Of a DNA stretch of 64,000 nucleotides, positions 62,717 through 64,000 are shown piece after piece. The notes below the pieces were generated by a model. It was not told the DNA's origin. It did not search any database and saw only the letters and a list, made by a program, of their open reading frames with translations. The position numbers and the translations under genes were made by a program. The DNA comes from Nocardia brasiliensis (lineage in GTDB: Bacteria; Actinomycetota; Actinomycetes; Mycobacteriales; Mycobacteriaceae): NCBI RefSeq assembly GCF_011801125.1, contig NZ_CP046171.1, positions 3,782,001 to 3,846,000 of the forward strand, given 5' to 3'. Numbering within the stretch: position 1 is the first letter of the stretch; each line of letters opens with the position of its first letter.

Positions 62717-63625
62717 TCACGCCGCCGTGGTGAGGGGATCGACGGTCGAGTACGACTCGGCGTTGCCCGCGATGACGGTGCTGCTCGACCCGTCGACGCC
62801 CACCGGGATGTCGCCGGCCAGCGTGATCCGGGTGAGCCTGCGGTGTTCGGCGCCGTCGTAGTCGTCGATCGCGTAGTGCTGGGTGGCACGGTTGTCCCAG
62901 ATCGCCACGTCGCCGAGCGACCAGTCCCACCGCACGGTGTGTTCGAGGCGAGTCACGCGATCCTGGAACAACCGGAAAAGCGCCTGCGACTCGCTGCTGG
63001 ACAGGCCGACGATCCGGTTCACGAAGCAGCCGAGCAGCAACGCGCGCTCGCCGGTCTCCGGGTGCACCCGGACCACCGGATGCTCGGTCTCGAAGTAGGT
63101 CGACTCGAACTCGCGACGGTAGGCCTGAACGCTCTCGTCCGGGCGGTCCTCGGTGGTGGCCGCGTAGTCGTAACGGTTGGTGTGCCGGGCGCGCAGGCTC
63201 TCGGCCAGCCGCCGCAGCGGTTCCGGCAGCGAGTTGTAGGCGGCGACGGTCGAGGCCCACGTGGTCGCGCCGCCGTAGCTCGGCAAGGTGACCGCGCGCA
63301 GGATCGACGCCTTCGGCACGCGGTCGACGAAGGTGACGTCGGTGTGCCAGGTGTTGGAGCGGCCGTGGTGGGAGTCGATGGCCAGGCTCTTCACCCCCGC
63401 CGAGGTGAGCGTCGGATGCGGGGTGGTCGGCGTACCGAGCAGCTCGGCGAATTCGTACTGCCCGTCCTCGGTCAGGTGCTGCTGCTCGCGGAAGAAGATC
63501 ACCTTGTGCTCGTTGAGCGCGGCGCGCAGCGTGGCGACGGTCGCGTTGTCGAGCCCACCGCCGAGCCGGACGCCGTCGATTCGAGCGCCGATGTGCGCAC
63601 CGAGCTTGACCACCTGCACCGACAT
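62717..63625 (-). CDS. TauD/TfdA-family Fe(II)/2-oxoglutarate dioxygenase
   Basis: This 302-residue enzyme has the iron-binding H94-x-D96 in NTWHTDVTF, the distal His in [12 protein letters not shown] and the 2-oxoglutarate Arg in HRRLTRITL. These are hallmarks of taurine/alkylsulfonate dioxygenases. It probably frees sulfite from an organosulfonate or sulfate ester. A role with phosphonates is possible in principle (the PhnY* enzyme is a distant relative), but it lies about 6 kb outside the cluster beyond a transporter operon, so I see no link. ATG at 63,625 has GAAAGG upstream. Confidence 0.88.
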   Translation of the reverse strand: MSVQVVKLGAHIGARIDGVRLGGGLDNATVATLRAALNEHKVIFFREQQHLTEDGQYEFAELLGTPTTPHPTLTSAGVKSLAIDSHHGRSNTWHTDVTFVDRVPKASILRAVTLPSYGGATTWASTVAAYNSLPEPLRRLAESLRARHTNRYDYAATTEDRPDESVQAYRREFESTYFETEHPVVRVHPETGERALLLGCFVNRIVGLSSSESQALFRLFQDRVTRLEHTVRWDWSLGDVAIWDNRATQHYAIDDYDGAEHRRLTRITLAGDIPVGVDGSSSTVIAGNAESYSTVDPLTTAA

Positions 63626-63729
63626 TGCACGACCTTTCGCTCCATCCGGATGATTACGGATGAGGAAACCAGTGCGGGCGCGGCGCGGCCAGTATTACGG
63701 TCACCCGGATCACAATGTGCCGATATGCA
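63626..63729. promoter_or_regulatory. TauD upstream region with short palindrome
   Basis: This 104-base gap before the TauD gene contains a perfect 10-base palindrome CATCCGGATG at 63,643-63,652. It is followed by GGATGA again at 63,658-63,663, giving a possible regulator site close to the start codon. No promoter boxes are called. Confidence 0.28.
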
Positions 63730-64000
63730 TCAGCTGCCATTTCCCGGCGGGATCGAAAGCGGTTGGCGCAGGAAACTTCCGGGCCGTCGATAGAGCAGGA
63801 ATGCGCCGATCGCATTGGCGGCCAGCAGCAGTAATCCTTGTTCGCCGAGCCACAGCCAGGCCCGCTCGCCCGCGGTGTGCGTATCGAAGACGGATTGGAT
63901 CACCTCGTTCCACGTGCCGTGCAGCACGACCGCGGGCCAAATGCTGCCGGTGTCCAATCGCACCCGCGCGAACACATAGGAGACCACGACAATCTGAATC
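63730..64000 (-). CDS. CPBP-family membrane protease, C-terminal part (partial)
   Basis: The frame is open from the right edge of the window to a stop at 63,730 and gives about 90 residues. It contains TGSIWPAVVLHGTWNEVIQSVF, which resembles the last conserved motif of CPBP (Abi/CAAX-protease-like) membrane proteins with its HxxxN pair, followed by a C-terminal hydrophobic segment. The N-terminal catalytic glutamate motif would lie outside the window. The substrate is unknown. Confidence 0.65.
   Translation of the reverse strand, partial: IQIVVVSYVFARVRLDTGSIWPAVVLHGTWNEVIQSVFDTHTAGERAWLWLGEQGLLLLAANAIGAFLLYRRPGSFLRQPLSIPPGNGS

Noticed and set aside
62717..63625. TauD-like dioxygenase as a phosphonate-tailoring enzyme of the cluster
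   Set aside because: It is separated from the cluster by the TIGR03086-type and DUF1206 genes and the osmoprotectant transporter operon, and its motifs fit ordinary sulfonate dioxygenases.

Overview
The window is high-GC actinobacterial DNA. Frequent GTG starts, ATGA/GTGA gene overlaps, an AfsR/SARP-type regulator of about 1,090 residues and very large non-ribosomal peptide synthetases (NRPSs) point to a Nocardia-like member of the Nocardiaceae/Mycobacteriales; that taxonomic call is inference. Most of the window (about 1-57,233) reads as one biosynthetic gene cluster. The right end (57,234-64,000) looks like ordinary chromosomal genes.

Layout. (1) 1-4,761, plus strand: the tail of an unknown gene, a DrrA/DrrB-type two-gene ABC exporter, a class III PLP aminotransferase, a free acyl-AMP ligase and a free 71-residue carrier protein. 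(2) 12,651 down to 4,763, minus strand: a tightly overlapping phosphonate operon. In transcription order it holds an iron-type alcohol dehydrogenase (PhpC-like), a 2-hydroxyethylphosphonate dioxygenase (HEPD/PhpD-like), a D-2-hydroxyacid dehydrogenase (PhpE-like), PEP mutase with the EDKxxxxxNS signature, phosphonopyruvate decarboxylase, a PhnY-like aldehyde dehydrogenase and an SDR. (3) 12,840-17,396, plus strand: a SAM methyltransferase, an M20 metallopeptidase, a free condensation-domain protein and an NAD(P)-dependent reductase. (4) 20,826-17,560, minus strand: the SARP/NB-ARC/TPR regulator, divergent from the NRPS genes. (5) 21,208-57,233, plus strand: two NRPS genes (5,099 and 6,908 residues) with nine modules, three embedded N-methyltransferase domains, two epimerization domains and a terminal thioesterase. 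(6) 57,234-64,000: a TIGR03086-type protein, a DUF1206 membrane protein, an OpuC-type osmoprotectant ABC transporter of four genes, a TauD dioxygenase and the C-terminal end of a CPBP membrane protease.

How the genes may work together. The phosphonate genes spell PEP -> phosphonopyruvate -> phosphonoacetaldehyde -> 2-hydroxyethylphosphonate -> hydroxymethylphosphonate -> formylphosphonate and/or phosphonoformate. This is the early phosphinothricin route without its later carboxyphosphonoenolpyruvate and P-methylation genes. The aminotransferase could turn a phosphonate aldehyde into an aminophosphonate such as aminomethylphosphonate. The NRPS predicts an N-acylated nonapeptide starting with Thr: acyl-Thr-X2-NMe-X3-NMe-X4-X5-D-X6-D-X7-X8-NMe-X9. 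It is probably released, and perhaps cyclised onto Thr, by the thioesterase. The free ligase, carrier, condensation protein and reductase could supply the starter acyl group or attach the phosphonate. A cluster joining a HEPD-type phosphonate operon to a nine-module N-methylating NRPS matches no system I can name and is the main candidate for something undescribed.

A second unexpected item lies inside the OpuC-type operon. Two near-identical 66-bp repeats form a chain of two tiny ORFs joined to each other and to the flanking genes by ATGA start/stop overlaps.
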